Source: Bacteroidales bacterium (lineage in GTDB: Bacteria > Bacteroidota > Bacteroidia > Bacteroidales > FEN-979). Taken from it: a stretch of DNA of 64,000 bases. The notes beneath the pieces were generated by a model. It was not told the DNA's origin. It saw only the letters and a list, made by a program, of their open reading frames with translations, and made no database searches. Position 1 is the first letter of the stretch, and every line of letters begins with the position of its first letter. The position numbers and the translations under genes are program-made. Of this stretch, positions 1-8,518 are shown one piece after another. The DNA is taken from assembly GCA_025355465.1 (NCBI GenBank), contig JANXZO010000026.1:1-64000 (forward strand), written 5' to 3'.

Positions 1-813
1 CCCTTCGGCATGCAGGTCGAAGCCCTGTGCCACACCAGCGGCATCGACCTTACAAATAACTACCTGTACAATGGGAAAGAAATTCAGCCCGACTATGATC
101 TGCAATGGTATGATTACGGCGCCAGGTTCTATGACCCGCAACTCGGTAGATGGCATAGCGTGGATCCGGCTGCAGAAGTGAATCGAAGATGGAGCCCATA
201 CCGATATGCATATGATAATCCGCTTAGATTTATTGATCCTGATGGGTGTTTTGAAATAGACAAGCAAACCGCAAAGAAAAATCCAGAATTGGCTAAATAT
301 CTAAAGAATCTTGTTAGCCAATGGAATAATCAAAGCCAGGATTTTAAGGGTGCTTTTAAGGAAACCAGTGGTTTAAGTGAGAAGGCAATTGTTAGCATGT
401 TAACATATGGGCAGGGACCTAAATTGGAAGTAGCCGAACTAGACAAAGAGAAGAATAAAGTCAATGGAAATACTACTGTTGAAAAAGATGCCTCAAATGG
501 GAAACTATCTAATGCTAATGATGGCAAAGGTTTAATTAAGTTAGATAATGATGTCGTTGACATGATGGAAAATGCCAAAACATCTGGAGATAAGCAAGTT
601 GGTAAAATAATGATTGAATCAACTTTGTTTCACGAAGGCACTCATTTTGGTAATCTAAAAACAAGTGGGACAACCGACGGAAAATTTCCAGAATCTGGGA
701 AAGCCTTTGAAATAAAAGCTTATGGTCAAGATATCAATCGGTCAATGGTTAAGAGTTATTGGGAATCAAAACAACTTAAACCCTTAATACCACTTCCTGC
801 TACCATAAAATAG
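1..813 (+). CDS. RHS repeat-associated core protein, C-terminal end with metallopeptidase-like toxin tip (5' partial)
   Basis: The gene enters from outside the window; the first nine bases are in frame and code P-F-G. Up to about base 246 it encodes the RHS-associated core (YLYNGKE, YDYGARFYDP, GRWHSVDP, YRYAYDNP, IDPDG), the conserved end of the RHS shell that encloses a variable C-terminal toxin. The roughly 190 residues after IDPDG are the tip. They contain HEGTH at bases 631-645 and a downstream KAFEIKAYG with a Glu codon at 709-711, the layout of a zincin (HExxH plus a third Glu ligand). The tip is more AT-rich than the core, as expected for exchanged toxin cassettes. A small exported protein follows 9 bases later and could be the immunity partner. 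RHS identity is secure. The peptidase activity is inferred from the motif, and the target is unknown. Confidence 0.85.
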   Translation, partial: PFGMQVEALCHTSGIDLTNNYLYNGKEIQPDYDLQWYDYGARFYDPQLGRWHSVDPAAEVNRRWSPYRYAYDNPLRFIDPDGCFEIDKQTAKKNPELAKYLKNLVSQWNNQSQDFKGAFKETSGLSEKAIVSMLTYGQGPKLEVAELDKEKNKVNGNTTVEKDASNGKLSNANDGKGLIKLDNDVVDMMENAKTSGDKQVGKIMIESTLFHEGTHFGNLKTSGTTDGKFPESGKAFEIKAYGQDINRSMVKSYWESKQLKPLIPLPATIK

Positions 814-822
814 TTATACAAT

Positions 823-1320
823 ATGAAGCGTTACATAACTACCGTGATACTTTTAATATTTACATTTATTGCATTCGCGCAAGAGAAAAAAGTCGATGTC
901 GTGATAAAAGGTTTTTTTATATATCATGACAGTTTGAGTTTCTATATTGAAATAGAGAATGTCAGTAATCAAGTGATCACTATTTATAAACCTGAGACAG
1001 AAGATATTTGTCGTAATATTTTAAAAATAAGATTCATTGATTTGGATAATAGTGTAGTTTCCGTATTATTCCCATGTAGATATATAATTGATTTAGATCG
1101 CATTATATTAGATTGTCACAACAGTGTATATCTGAATCACAATGAAAGGTTTGGTAAAAAATTTAATTTTAGTGCGACCAAAATATCACCTTTTCTTGTG
1201 AAGGGGAAATCATATAAGATTTCTGTAGAACTCAATTTAAAGGAAGTAAATTTTGAAACAGATTTGAAGAATATTTACAAGGATGATATCAAATCAGATG
1301 AACTCGAATTTTTATATTAA
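823..1320 (+). CDS. Small exported protein of unknown family, candidate immunity protein
   Basis: This 165-residue protein starts with a basic N-terminus and a hydrophobic stretch ending in FIAFAQ, a typical signal peptide of about 19 residues. The rest is predicted beta-rich (alternating hydrophobics such as SLSFYIEIENVSNQVITIY), with a few cysteines and no motif I recognise. It begins 9 bases after the RHS toxin stop codon, on the same strand, and shares the toxin tip's low GC. Immunity genes normally sit directly downstream of a polymorphic toxin tip, so an immunity role is the leading inference. If correct, the signal peptide suggests that the toxin acts in the periplasm or envelope. The evidence is positional only; it could be an unrelated lipid-free envelope protein. 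Confidence 0.6.
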   Translation: MKRYITTVILLIFTFIAFAQEKKVDVVIKGFFIYHDSLSFYIEIENVSNQVITIYKPETEDICRNILKIRFIDLDNSVVSVLFPCRYIIDLDRIILDCHNSVYLNHNERFGKKFNFSATKISPFLVKGKSYKISVELNLKEVNFETDLKNIYKDDIKSDELEFLY

Positions 1321-1420
1321 AAAGGCTCAATCTCAGGATATTTTTTTTCGAACACCTCTCCTTCATTTTGGTGTTTGAGTTGATGAATATGATTATTCCA
1401 ACTTTTAATATATCAATGAA

Positions 1421-1457
1421 AACAACCAACGCCAGGCAATACCTGGCGTTGGTTGTT
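1421..1457. repeat. Perfect 16-bp inverted repeat (hairpin)
   Basis: AACAACCAACGCCAGG (1421-1436) is followed by a 5-base loop and its exact reverse complement (1442-1457). It lies downstream of the toxin/immunity pair. There is no T-run after either arm, so it is not a textbook intrinsic terminator. It may be a factor-assisted terminator, an mRNA 3' stabiliser or a remnant of a mobile element. Confidence 0.75.
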
Positions 1458-1465
1458 CAGCCCCC

Positions 1466-1500
1466 ACCCAACCTCCCCCACACGGGGGAGGAGTATGGGT
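1466..1500. repeat. GC-rich REP-like hairpin, copy 1
   Basis: CCTCCCCC (1472-1479) pairs with GGGGGAGG (1484-1491) across the loop ACAC, and outer ACCCA (1466-1470) pairs with TGGGT (1496-1500). The C-rich/G-rich layout resembles the element at 5899-5935, suggesting a dispersed intergenic repeat family. Confidence 0.55.
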
Positions 1501-1672
1501 TTAGAATGGGAGGGCGGAGGTATTTGTTGAACTAAAAATTCCAAAAATCGGAATACTTTCTTGCGCCTTTTTTACCAGCAAGGTCGTCTGCTAATAAACT
1601 ATTTTTGATTTCCAATTCTATCAGGAACTTTGAACTTTTTTACTTTGATTCAAACCATTTTAATCTGGTCAT

Positions 1673-4600
1673 ATGACAGTTAAATTACAAGGCGTTTGCA
1701 TTATTGCTATTATAATCCTGCAGTTTCTCAATCTGAATTCAGTAAATGCAGACGGTACTCCGGACCAAACATATCACCCGAAGGTTATCCCGCCCGCCCC
1801 CTCGGTCAGTTCCCTTGGAAAATACGGCAATGTCCCCGTGAACTTATCAACCGGCGCAGCAAATGTTACAATCCCCTTATTCGAATTAAAATGCAAAAGT
1901 GCTACTGTTCCCATTGGTTTGTCTTATTCTTCGAATGGGATTAAGGTGGATGCTGTTGCTTCGTGGGTCGGTATGGAATGGTCACTCAACGCAGGAGGTG
2001 TAATTTCGAGAACTGTAAGAGGGGGTCCGGATGAGACGTCTCATTGCGAACTTCCTTACGGACTTGAGAATTACAGCCCTAGTACAGTTGATTTTCTTCT
2101 TTACCATTGGGATAATACAACCGATACTGAGCCTGACATTTTTCATTATAATTTTGATGGATATTCGGGCAAGTTTATCATTGATGTTGAAGACCAAATG
2201 AAGATTTATACAATCCCTCACAACAATCTTAAAATTGACATTGTATATCCTCAGAGTACAACAGATGCGATATTCTCGTTCATCATCAGAACGCCTGACG
2301 GCAACAAATATACCTTTGGTGAAAATTATTGCGACACTACCTCAAAACCACGGGAATGCAATTATCGCACCTATAGCAGGGGGATGAAAACCGCCTGGCA
2401 TTTAACGAAAATTGAATATCCAACAGGTGAGAAAATACAATTCTTTTATAAAACCCGATTCATACACTACTACTCAGGAATTTCCCAGACAATCAAAAAA
2501 CTCACCTCATGGTCTTGTCTTGACAATTCCTGTCCGGGTGACGAAATGTACACCTGCACGCAATATTTATCAACCAAAACCTGCCATCTTGAAAAAATCA
2601 TCACTTCTTCAGGTGATTCCGTTGTGTTTTTTTCGACTGGTGGCAGGCTTGATTCTGATGAACTGAAATTAGATAGTATTAAGTCCTTCAATTCGAAGAA
2701 AGAGTTTATTAAAGGTATTTGTTTCAATTACGATTTCCACAAAGCCCAGGGAGTTACGCAAAATAATGTGTCCGGATTTTATAATAATAACGGTGATCTG
2801 AAATATAGAATGTTTCTGACAAAGCTGGAAATCGGTGCTGGTGTGATGGCCGGGAATCAAATGTACCAATTTGATTATTATAATCCAACATCGCTCCCCG
2901 GTAGATTATCCTTCGCCCAGGATCACTGGGGATACTATAATGCCGAAAATAATTTTGATTTTGTAGTTGTGCCCGAATATCTTTCGAACCATCCGGATTT
3001 CATGAATATCAGGTGCAACAGAGAACCGAACCCAGGCAAAGCTGAAGCAGGTTTGTTGAAACAAATCACCTATCCAACAAAAGGCACAAGCGCTTTTGAA
3101 TACGAGCAAAATACTTATGCTGGAAATGAACTTGTATATCCCCCTCTCGTTTCTGTTTCATTGGATGTTATAGGGCAGGAATGTTACGACCCTGATACAT
3201 TATTCGAATCTTTTACAGTTCCATTTTCCCAGGACCAAATTGTTAACGCCACTTTAATGTTTGACTCTACAGAATTTTGTGGATTTATGAAAAACCGTCA
3301 TATCGGAAAAATTTCAATATATGACAATACAGCCTCGACATATCTCGTCACACAACGAACAGTACATTTGGGCCATCCATTGTCAATCCCGGTTACATAT
3401 GATTCAGGACATGTGTACACTATTAGAATTATTGCCCATGGGGCTGGCACTGAAACAAGTTTTAGTACAGGTTATTATCTTACAAAACCCTATACTCAAT
3501 TAGTGAATAAATATTCTGGCGGGATGCGAATCAAACGGATTATTGATTTCGATTGCTTTTCAGGTAAGACCAACAATACACGTTATTATTACGGAGATTG
3601 TTTAAATTTAAATGTTTCCTCCGGTGTGACAACATCATTACCAAGGTATAATTCTTCCAATATCATGAAACTGCAGTGCGGAGAAGAAGCGATACTTGAT
3701 GAGTGTCGGTATATGACTCTGCACTCCAGTAGTGTCAATGACCTTTATGGCGCTAATGGTAACTCTATAATGTACAGTAGTGTTGTGAAATCCTTTGGCG
3801 AAAATTTTGAATATGGCGGAGAGGCAAACACATTTCTTATTGACACAGATGATCCCGGGATGATACTCACATGGAGCTACAATGATATTATCGGATCAAC
3901 TCAAAATAATACTAGCTGGAATAACGGTCGACTTGATCGACAATTGGTGTTTCGTTACAACAACAGCGAAATAATTCCAATCAGCCAAATCTCAAATTCC
4001 TACCGTGATGATTCAAGGCGAGATACTACACTTTATGGTTATGTGTTTAGAAAATGTTATAGTCCTCTTATGTCAGCTTCAGGTACAACTTATACATGCT
4101 CCGAAAAGGATGTAAATAAAAAAAGAATCGAGTGTACCACAAATCATAACCATAATTGGTACTTAGGTGGCCCAGAAGCAACTTGTATCGCCTGGGGCGC
4201 TAATAATCATATTGTTGCAAACCAATGCGAGTATGTTGGTCAGATATTACCCGTTTACACAGCCTTGGACAATTACGATGGGTTTAGATATGAAATATAT
4301 ATCAAATGGAACTATTTAGAATCCACTAAAAAACAAACATTCTCATTTTCAGGTCAGGATTCGATCACCGAAACTACGTATTATAAGTATTTTAACCCCA
4401 TTCATGCACTCCCAAACCTGACAAAATTAATTGATAGCAGGGGAGATACGATCAAAAATATTACATATTACCCTTTAGATTATTCTATATCCGGAATCTC
4501 GACAAATTTTCAATCTCTGGTCGACAGTAGTATCATAGGCGTTCCAATTGACCAAAGACAATATGTTAACGCTAATTTAACGAGCGGTCAAACTACAAAG

Positions 4601-5128
4601 TATAATGGATTTGGCCAACCTGTTGAAGTTTATCAGGCAAAAAATGAACTTGGGTCAAATCTCAGTTTTAATAGGGACAACCCGTATTCTTATGGTGTTA
4701 AGGAAGCGGATATAGTCTATTCAAATGAGACTCATAATATAAAGCAATATCAACAAGTAAATAATATTCCAATGGTCTATTTATGGGCTTATCATCATTG
4801 TTATCCGATTGCTGAAATTGCCGGAGCAACCTATTCTGATGTCGAAGCTTTGCTGGCAAAAGGAAACTTTCCAATAAATAATCTGCAGGAATCCTACGAC
4901 GATACATATATTACGAATGCAACTAACTATGTGCGGACAAATATCGGCTCTGCTATGGTTGTGTCATACACATATAAGCCACAGGTCGGGATGACCTCTA
5001 AAACTGATGCCGCTGGTATTAAAACTACCTATGAATACGATTCAATGGGTCGACTGTCGGTTGTAAAAGATGCCCAGTCCAATATTGTGAAGAAATACGA
5101 TTATCATTACGCCAGCCAGAATAATTAG
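1673..5128 (+). CDS. RHS-type secreted protein, N-terminal half only
   Basis: This 1151-residue protein has a signal peptide (hydrophobic residues about 8-25, ending near NSVNADG). The conserved Bacteroidota RHS N-terminus follows: GKYGNVPVNLSTGAANVTIP, GLSYSSNGIKVD, WVGMEWSLNAGGVISRTVRG. The long beta-rich body ends with typical YD-repeat text (TYEYDSMGRLSVVKD, KKYDYHYA). It then stops, before the RHS core and toxin tip that a complete RHS protein would have. In related genomes this half often precedes a separate RHS gene carrying the repeats and the tip; here the next gene is a response regulator. It may be a functional standalone shell, a helper for a C-terminal half elsewhere, or a remnant. 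The family is clear; the function is unknown. Confidence 0.85.
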   Translation: MTVKLQGVCIIAIIILQFLNLNSVNADGTPDQTYHPKVIPPAPSVSSLGKYGNVPVNLSTGAANVTIPLFELKCKSATVPIGLSYSSNGIKVDAVASWVGMEWSLNAGGVISRTVRGGPDETSHCELPYGLENYSPSTVDFLLYHWDNTTDTEPDIFHYNFDGYSGKFIIDVEDQMKIYTIPHNNLKIDIVYPQSTTDAIFSFIIRTPDGNKYTFGENYCDTTSKPRECNYRTYSRGMKTAWHLTKIEYPTGEKIQFFYKTRFIHYYSGISQTIKKLTSWSCLDNSCPGDEMYTCTQYLSTKTCHLEKIITSSGDSVVFFSTGGRLDSDELKLDSIKSFNSKKEFIKGICFNYDFHKAQGVTQNNVSGFYNNNGDLKYRMFLTKLEIGAGVMAGNQMYQFDYYNPTSLPGRLSFAQDHWGYYNAENNFDFVVVPEYLSNHPDFMNIRCNREPNPGKAEAGLLKQITYPTKGTSAFEYEQNTYAGNELVYPPLVSVSLDVIGQECYDPDTLFESFTVPFSQDQIVNATLMFDSTEFCGFMKNRHIGKISIYDNTASTYLVTQRTVHLGHPLSIPVTYDSGHVYTIRIIAHGAGTETSFSTGYYLTKPYTQLVNKYSGGMRIKRIIDFDCFSGKTNNTRYYYGDCLNLNVSSGVTTSLPRYNSSNIMKLQCGEEAILDECRYMTLHSSSVNDLYGANGNSIMYSSVVKSFGENFEYGGEANTFLIDTDDPGMILTWSYNDIIGSTQNNTSWNNGRLDRQLVFRYNNSEIIPISQISNSYRDDSRRDTTLYGYVFRKCYSPLMSASGTTYTCSEKDVNKKRIECTTNHNHNWYLGGPEATCIAWGANNHIVANQCEYVGQILPVYTALDNYDGFRYEIYIKWNYLESTKKQTFSFSGQDSITETTYYKYFNPIHALPNLTKLIDSRGDTIKNITYYPLDYSISGISTNFQSLVDSSIIGVPIDQRQYVNANLTSGQTTKYNGFGQPVEVYQAKNELGSNLSFNRDNPYSYGVKEADIVYSNETHNIKQYQQVNNIPMVYLWAYHHCYPIAEIAGATYSDVEALLAKGNFPINNLQESYDDTYITNATNYVRTNIGSAMVVSYTYKPQVGMTSKTDAAGIKTTYEYDSMGRLSVVKDAQSNIVKKYDYHYASQNN

Positions 5129-5202
5129 TCTAAAACAAGGAAAAATACCTGGCGCAACACATTAAAATAAAGATTGTCTTTCAAAGGTTACCTTTTCTTG
5201 CG

Positions 5203-5210
5203 TATCTTTG
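5203..5210 (+). promoter_or_regulatory. Bacteroidota -7 promoter box before the response regulator
   Basis: TATCTTTG matches the TAnnTTTG consensus and lies 24 bases before the ATG at 5234. It supports that ATG over a TTG at 5174, which would be upstream of the transcription start. No good -33 TTG is seen at the usual spacing. Confidence 0.5.
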
Positions 5211-5233
5211 AAGCAATATTAATTGTTGCCTCC

Positions 5234-5866
5234 ATGATCAATGTTTTCGTTATCGACGACCATCCTGCAATTATCAGCGGAGTTGAATTTATGCTTTCTG
5301 ATGAGGAGGATGGCGTTAAATTTGTCGGTTCGGCCGAAAACATGTCCGACGCACTAAAACAGCTTCCCTCAGTTCCGGTGGATGTGATCCTGCTTGATCT
5401 TATCATCGGATCGGCCTGCCCGGTTGAGAATATTACTCAACTTAGGAATTCTTGCCCTAAAAAACCAATCCTGGTGTTTTCGGCAGATGACTCCAGCTAT
5501 TCGAAATACAAAATGTTCAAGGCCGGAGCCAATGCGTATTTAAGTAAATGCTCCCAAAACGAAACCATTATATCGGTTATTAAAAAAGTTGCTGATGGAT
5601 CTGTTTTGCTGACCGGCGAGATGACAGAGATATTGAATCAATTTAAGGAATTCGAGCATTCAGACTCTTTCAGTATGGAGGAACTGGAAATTTGCAATGC
5701 ATTCGCCCACGGTAAATCACTGAAAGAGATTGCAACACATCGTGGAAAATCTGTTTCGATGGTAGAAAAAATCCTCACCCGGTTGCGCGAAAGGACGGGC
5801 GCCTGTTCCAGCGCCGACCTCATTCGTATCTTGATCATGAGGAATCTGATATCCTCTTCCAATTGA
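5234..5866 (+). CDS. LuxR/NarL-type response regulator
   Basis: This 210-residue two-domain regulator has an N-terminal receiver with the acidic pair D8-D9, phospho-acceptor D55 (VILLDL) and conserved K105 (YLSK). The C-terminal LuxR-type helix-turn-helix runs from about residue 150 to 205 (SLKEIATHRGKSVSMVEKIL). I chose ATG 5234 because the receiver begins immediately (INVFVIDDHP) and a promoter box lies at 5203-5210. An in-frame TTG at 5174 would add 20 residues outside the domain. No histidine kinase is adjacent, so it is an orphan here; the nearest kinases are at 13.8 and 59.2 kb. It follows the RHS half gene on the same strand, but probably has its own promoter. Target genes are unknown. 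Confidence 0.88.
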   Translation: MINVFVIDDHPAIISGVEFMLSDEEDGVKFVGSAENMSDALKQLPSVPVDVILLDLIIGSACPVENITQLRNSCPKKPILVFSADDSSYSKYKMFKAGANAYLSKCSQNETIISVIKKVADGSVLLTGEMTEILNQFKEFEHSDSFSMEELEICNAFAHGKSLKEIATHRGKSVSMVEKILTRLRERTGACSSADLIRILIMRNLISSSN

Positions 5867-5898
5867 GTTTTCCCACCAAAATCAATTCATTGCTTCTA

Positions 5899-5935
5899 CC
5901 CACCCCCAGCCCCTTCCTGCCGGCAGGGAGGAGAG
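5899..5935. repeat. GC-rich REP-like element, copy 2
   Basis: A C-rich left part is followed by the palindrome CCTGCCGGCAGG (5916-5927) and a G-rich right part. Its architecture resembles the hairpin at 1466-1500. It lies between the response regulator and the metal transporter promoter and may act as a bidirectional transcript end. Confidence 0.5.
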
Positions 5936-5942
5936 AATTGCT

Positions 5943-5950
5943 TATCTTTG
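5943..5950 (+). promoter_or_regulatory. -7 promoter box before mntH, possibly leaderless
   Basis: TATCTTTG ends only 4 bases before the ATG at 5955. Bacteroidota transcripts usually start a few bases after this box, so the mRNA may begin at or almost at the start codon. Confidence 0.5.
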
Positions 5951-5954
5951 CCGG

Positions 5955-7217
5955 ATGAGTTTCGATCTCCTCAAAGATCTCCGGCGCAAGGATCACAAAC
6001 CCCGTTTCGGGGCACTCGACATATTGAAATATATCGGTCCCGGAATGCTGGTTACCGTCGGTTTCATCGACCCGGGCAACTGGGCCTCAAACATCGCGGC
6101 CGGTTCGGGTTACGGTTATACGCTGCTTTGGATGGTAACGCTGTCAACCATCATGCTCATCATCCTGCAGCACAATGTGGCACACCTCGGAATTGCTACG
6201 GGTTTGTGTCTTTCCGAAGCAGCTACCCGGTATACGCCCCGGTGGGTTTCAAAGAGCGTATTGCTCTCGGCGATGGGAGCCTCCGTGTCCACCTCGCTGG
6301 CAGAGATCCTGGGCGCTGCCATTGCCCTCAACATGCTCTTTAACATCCCCATCCCGGCCGGAGCGCTGATGACCTTTGCCTTCGTGGCCATCATGCTGCT
6401 CACGAACTCATACCAGAAGATCGAGAAGATCATCATTGCCTTTGTATCCATCATCGGGCTCTCTTTCCTTTACGAACTCACGCTGGTGGATATCGACTGG
6501 GTTGCCGCGGGCATCGGCTGGGTGAAACCTTCCATCCCCGAAGGTTCCATCGTGGTGGTGATGAGCGTGCTTGGCGCGGTGGTCATGCCCCACAACCTCT
6601 TCCTCCATTCGGAGGTTATCCAGAGCCGGCAGTGGAACCTGGAGGATGAGTCTGTGATTAAACGGCAACTGAAGTTTGAATTCGTCGATACCTTTCTTGC
6701 GATGGTCGTCGGATGGGCGATCAACAGCGCCATCATCCTGCTTGCCGCGACCAGTTTTTTCTCAAACCACATCCAGGTAGGCGCGTTACAACAGGCCGAA
6801 AGCATACTCCGCCCGTTGCTTGGGAGCAGTGCATCCATCGTGTTTGCCGTAGCCCTGCTCTTTGCCGGCGTTGCTTCCACCATTACCTCCGGCATGGCGG
6901 GGGGGTCTATCTTTGCAGGACTCTACGGAGAACCTTACGATATCAGGGACAGCCACTCACGCCTCGGGGTATTGGCATCCCTTGTGCTGGCCCTCCTGAT
7001 CATTTTTCTGATACGCAACCCATACCACGGACTGATCATCTCCCAGATGGTGCTCAGCATCCAGTTGCCCTTTACCATCGGACTGCAGATTTACCTTACC
7101 TCTTCGCGTAAAGTGATGGGTAAATATGTCAACGAATCCTTTACGAAGTTCATGCTTCTTTTCATCGGTGCCGTCGTCGTGTGGTTGAACCTGAAGTTGC
7201 TGCTCAGTATCTTTTGA
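5955..7217 (+). CDS. mntH: NRAMP-family divalent metal ion transporter
   Basis: This 420-residue inner-membrane protein has about 11 hydrophobic helices. The NRAMP signature DPGN lies at residues 39-42 (TM1), and the TM6 motif MPHNLFLHS begins at residue 211; its Met and the DPGN residues form the metal site in characterised NRAMP proteins. The expected role is proton-coupled uptake of Mn2+ or Fe2+. The TM6 motif reads MPHN rather than MPHV, a Bacteroidota-like variant, so the exact metal cannot be read off. The start is fixed by a TATCTTTG box ending 4 bases upstream. No metal-sensing regulator is next to it. The 3' end lies 44 bases before the next gene, which has its own promoter box. Confidence 0.92.
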   Translation: MSFDLLKDLRRKDHKPRFGALDILKYIGPGMLVTVGFIDPGNWASNIAAGSGYGYTLLWMVTLSTIMLIILQHNVAHLGIATGLCLSEAATRYTPRWVSKSVLLSAMGASVSTSLAEILGAAIALNMLFNIPIPAGALMTFAFVAIMLLTNSYQKIEKIIIAFVSIIGLSFLYELTLVDIDWVAAGIGWVKPSIPEGSIVVVMSVLGAVVMPHNLFLHSEVIQSRQWNLEDESVIKRQLKFEFVDTFLAMVVGWAINSAIILLAATSFFSNHIQVGALQQAESILRPLLGSSASIVFAVALLFAGVASTITSGMAGGSIFAGLYGEPYDIRDSHSRLGVLASLVLALLIIFLIRNPYHGLIISQMVLSIQLPFTIGLQIYLTSSRKVMGKYVNESFTKFMLLFIGAVVVWLNLKLLLSIF

Positions 7218-7223
7218 AATTCT

Positions 7224-7231
7224 TACCTTTG
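7224..7231 (+). promoter_or_regulatory. -7 promoter box before the PHP-like gene
   Basis: TACCTTTG matches TAnnTTTG and lies 30 bases before the ATG at 7262, supporting that start and a transcript separate from mntH. Confidence 0.5.
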
Positions 7232-7261
7232 CAGTCCTGTCGGACAAGGCAGCTACTCCCG

Positions 7262-8494
7262 ATGAAAAAAATGAAATCCTTTTCCAAGACGTTCCTGAAG
7301 ATCCTGGTTGGTTTTTTCGTGGTGGTACTGCTTTACCAGCTGATCCTTTATTTCGCTGCTCCGGTTTATGATTTTCCGGCTCCTCAGCCATTTTCGGGCG
7401 ACAGCATCTATAATCCTTACCAGGGGATGGACAGCACCCACTGGAGAAAGGCAAATTTCCATTACCATGCCCGTGCGTGGCTTGGCCTCACCAGTGGCCG
7501 TCACAACACCTACGAAGCCTTTTACAATACCTACAAGGCGCTCGGCTATGATGCTCCGCAGATCTCAAATTACCAGTCGATCGATACCCATTACAAAGAT
7601 TCGTCATTCTATATCCCGGTTTACGAACATGGCTTCGGCGTAAGGAAGAAGCACCAGATGCTGATCGGAGCCCGGAAGGTGCTCTGGTTAGACTACTCCC
7701 TCGTGCAAAATCTGAGTCACAAGCAGCATATTATTAACCTGCTCCGGCCGGATAACGAAATTGTGGCCATTGCCCATCCCGACTGGGAAAAGGGTTATTC
7801 GCTAAGGGATATGGAATATCTGGGCAACTACGACCTGGTGGAGGCGCTTGACCAGAACTGGCGGTCCATTCCGCACTGGGATGCAGCCCTGTCGGCCGGA
7901 AAGCCGGTGTTCCTGCTGGCCGACGATGATGCCCATGATATTGCCAACCCGTACGAAATTCAACGGATATGCACCTACATTAACACCCCGGTGGTTTGTG
8001 GCGATTCAATGGTTAAAGCCTTGCGCGAAGGCAAAGCTTTCGGGGCTGAAATTTACATGGGCGACTGGGAGAACTTCACGACCAAGGCCAGGAATGCACG
8101 AAAAATTCCGGTGGTAAATTCCGTGTTGCTGAAAGGCGATACGCTGAAGATTTCCGTAAGCGGCAAACCCTATAAGATCAATTTTATCGGACAGAACGGA
8201 AAGTCAAAGAAGATCACGCGCTTTGCAAACCAGGCATGGTACAAATTTCAGCCCGGCGACACCTACATCCGTACCGAGATCACTTTTATGATCTATTTTG
8301 ATTATCCTCACGTAGGCCCGGGAACCATCTTTTACCTGAATCCGGTATTCCGGTATAATGGGGAAAAACCGGTAAATCACCTTACCGCGGAAGAGAATTT
8401 CGCGCGCACCTGGATCCTGCGGATCCTTGGTTTCGGTTCTATTATTGCCCTTTTTGCATTCGGTTGGCAATTCAGGCGAAAACAAAAGAAATAA
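7262..8494 (+). CDS. Membrane-anchored PHP-domain-like protein
   Basis: This 411-residue protein has a hydrophobic anchor at about residues 10-33 and a second near the C-terminus (about 380-405), ending in a basic tail. The domain between resembles the PHP phosphoesterase fold. It keeps HxH (H67, H69), E122-H123, H131, an HPDW segment (H172) and a DDDAH segment (H225), the kind of residues that bind metals in PHP enzymes. Motif 2, usually T-D-H-N, reads S-N-Y-Q at 102-105, so part of the site is altered. Hydrolytic activity is therefore uncertain. ATG 7262 was chosen because a promoter box lies 30 bases upstream; an earlier in-frame start would overlap mntH. The glycosyltransferase gene follows after 24 bases, suggesting co-transcription and a cell-envelope role. 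Confidence 0.65.
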   Translation: MKKMKSFSKTFLKILVGFFVVVLLYQLILYFAAPVYDFPAPQPFSGDSIYNPYQGMDSTHWRKANFHYHARAWLGLTSGRHNTYEAFYNTYKALGYDAPQISNYQSIDTHYKDSSFYIPVYEHGFGVRKKHQMLIGARKVLWLDYSLVQNLSHKQHIINLLRPDNEIVAIAHPDWEKGYSLRDMEYLGNYDLVEALDQNWRSIPHWDAALSAGKPVFLLADDDAHDIANPYEIQRICTYINTPVVCGDSMVKALREGKAFGAEIYMGDWENFTTKARNARKIPVVNSVLLKGDTLKISVSGKPYKINFIGQNGKSKKITRFANQAWYKFQPGDTYIRTEITFMIYFDYPHVGPGTIFYLNPVFRYNGEKPVNHLTAEENFARTWILRILGFGSIIALFAFGWQFRRKQKK

Positions 8495-8518
8495 CGGCAT
8501 TCAAATCTTCGGAGGTTC

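Larger units (their letters stand above)
1321..1672. other. Intergenic gap with hairpins, no gene
   Basis: This 352-base AT-rich stretch separates the RHS toxin/immunity pair from the next RHS-type gene. I see no convincing reading frame. It contains a weak 9-pair hairpin (around 1348-1378, long loop), a perfect 16-bp inverted repeat (1421-1457) and a GC-rich REP-like hairpin (1466-1500). The bases just before the downstream ATG at 1673 are AT-rich, without a clear TAnnTTTG box. Confidence 0.6.

Noticed and set aside
1348..1378. Possible terminator after the immunity candidate
   Set aside because: The stem is short with a G-U pair and a 13-base loop, and the T-run lies on the wrong side.
5174..5233. 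TTG-initiated N-terminal extension of the response regulator
   Set aside because: The extension overlaps the TATCTTTG promoter box, and the receiver domain begins immediately after ATG 5234.
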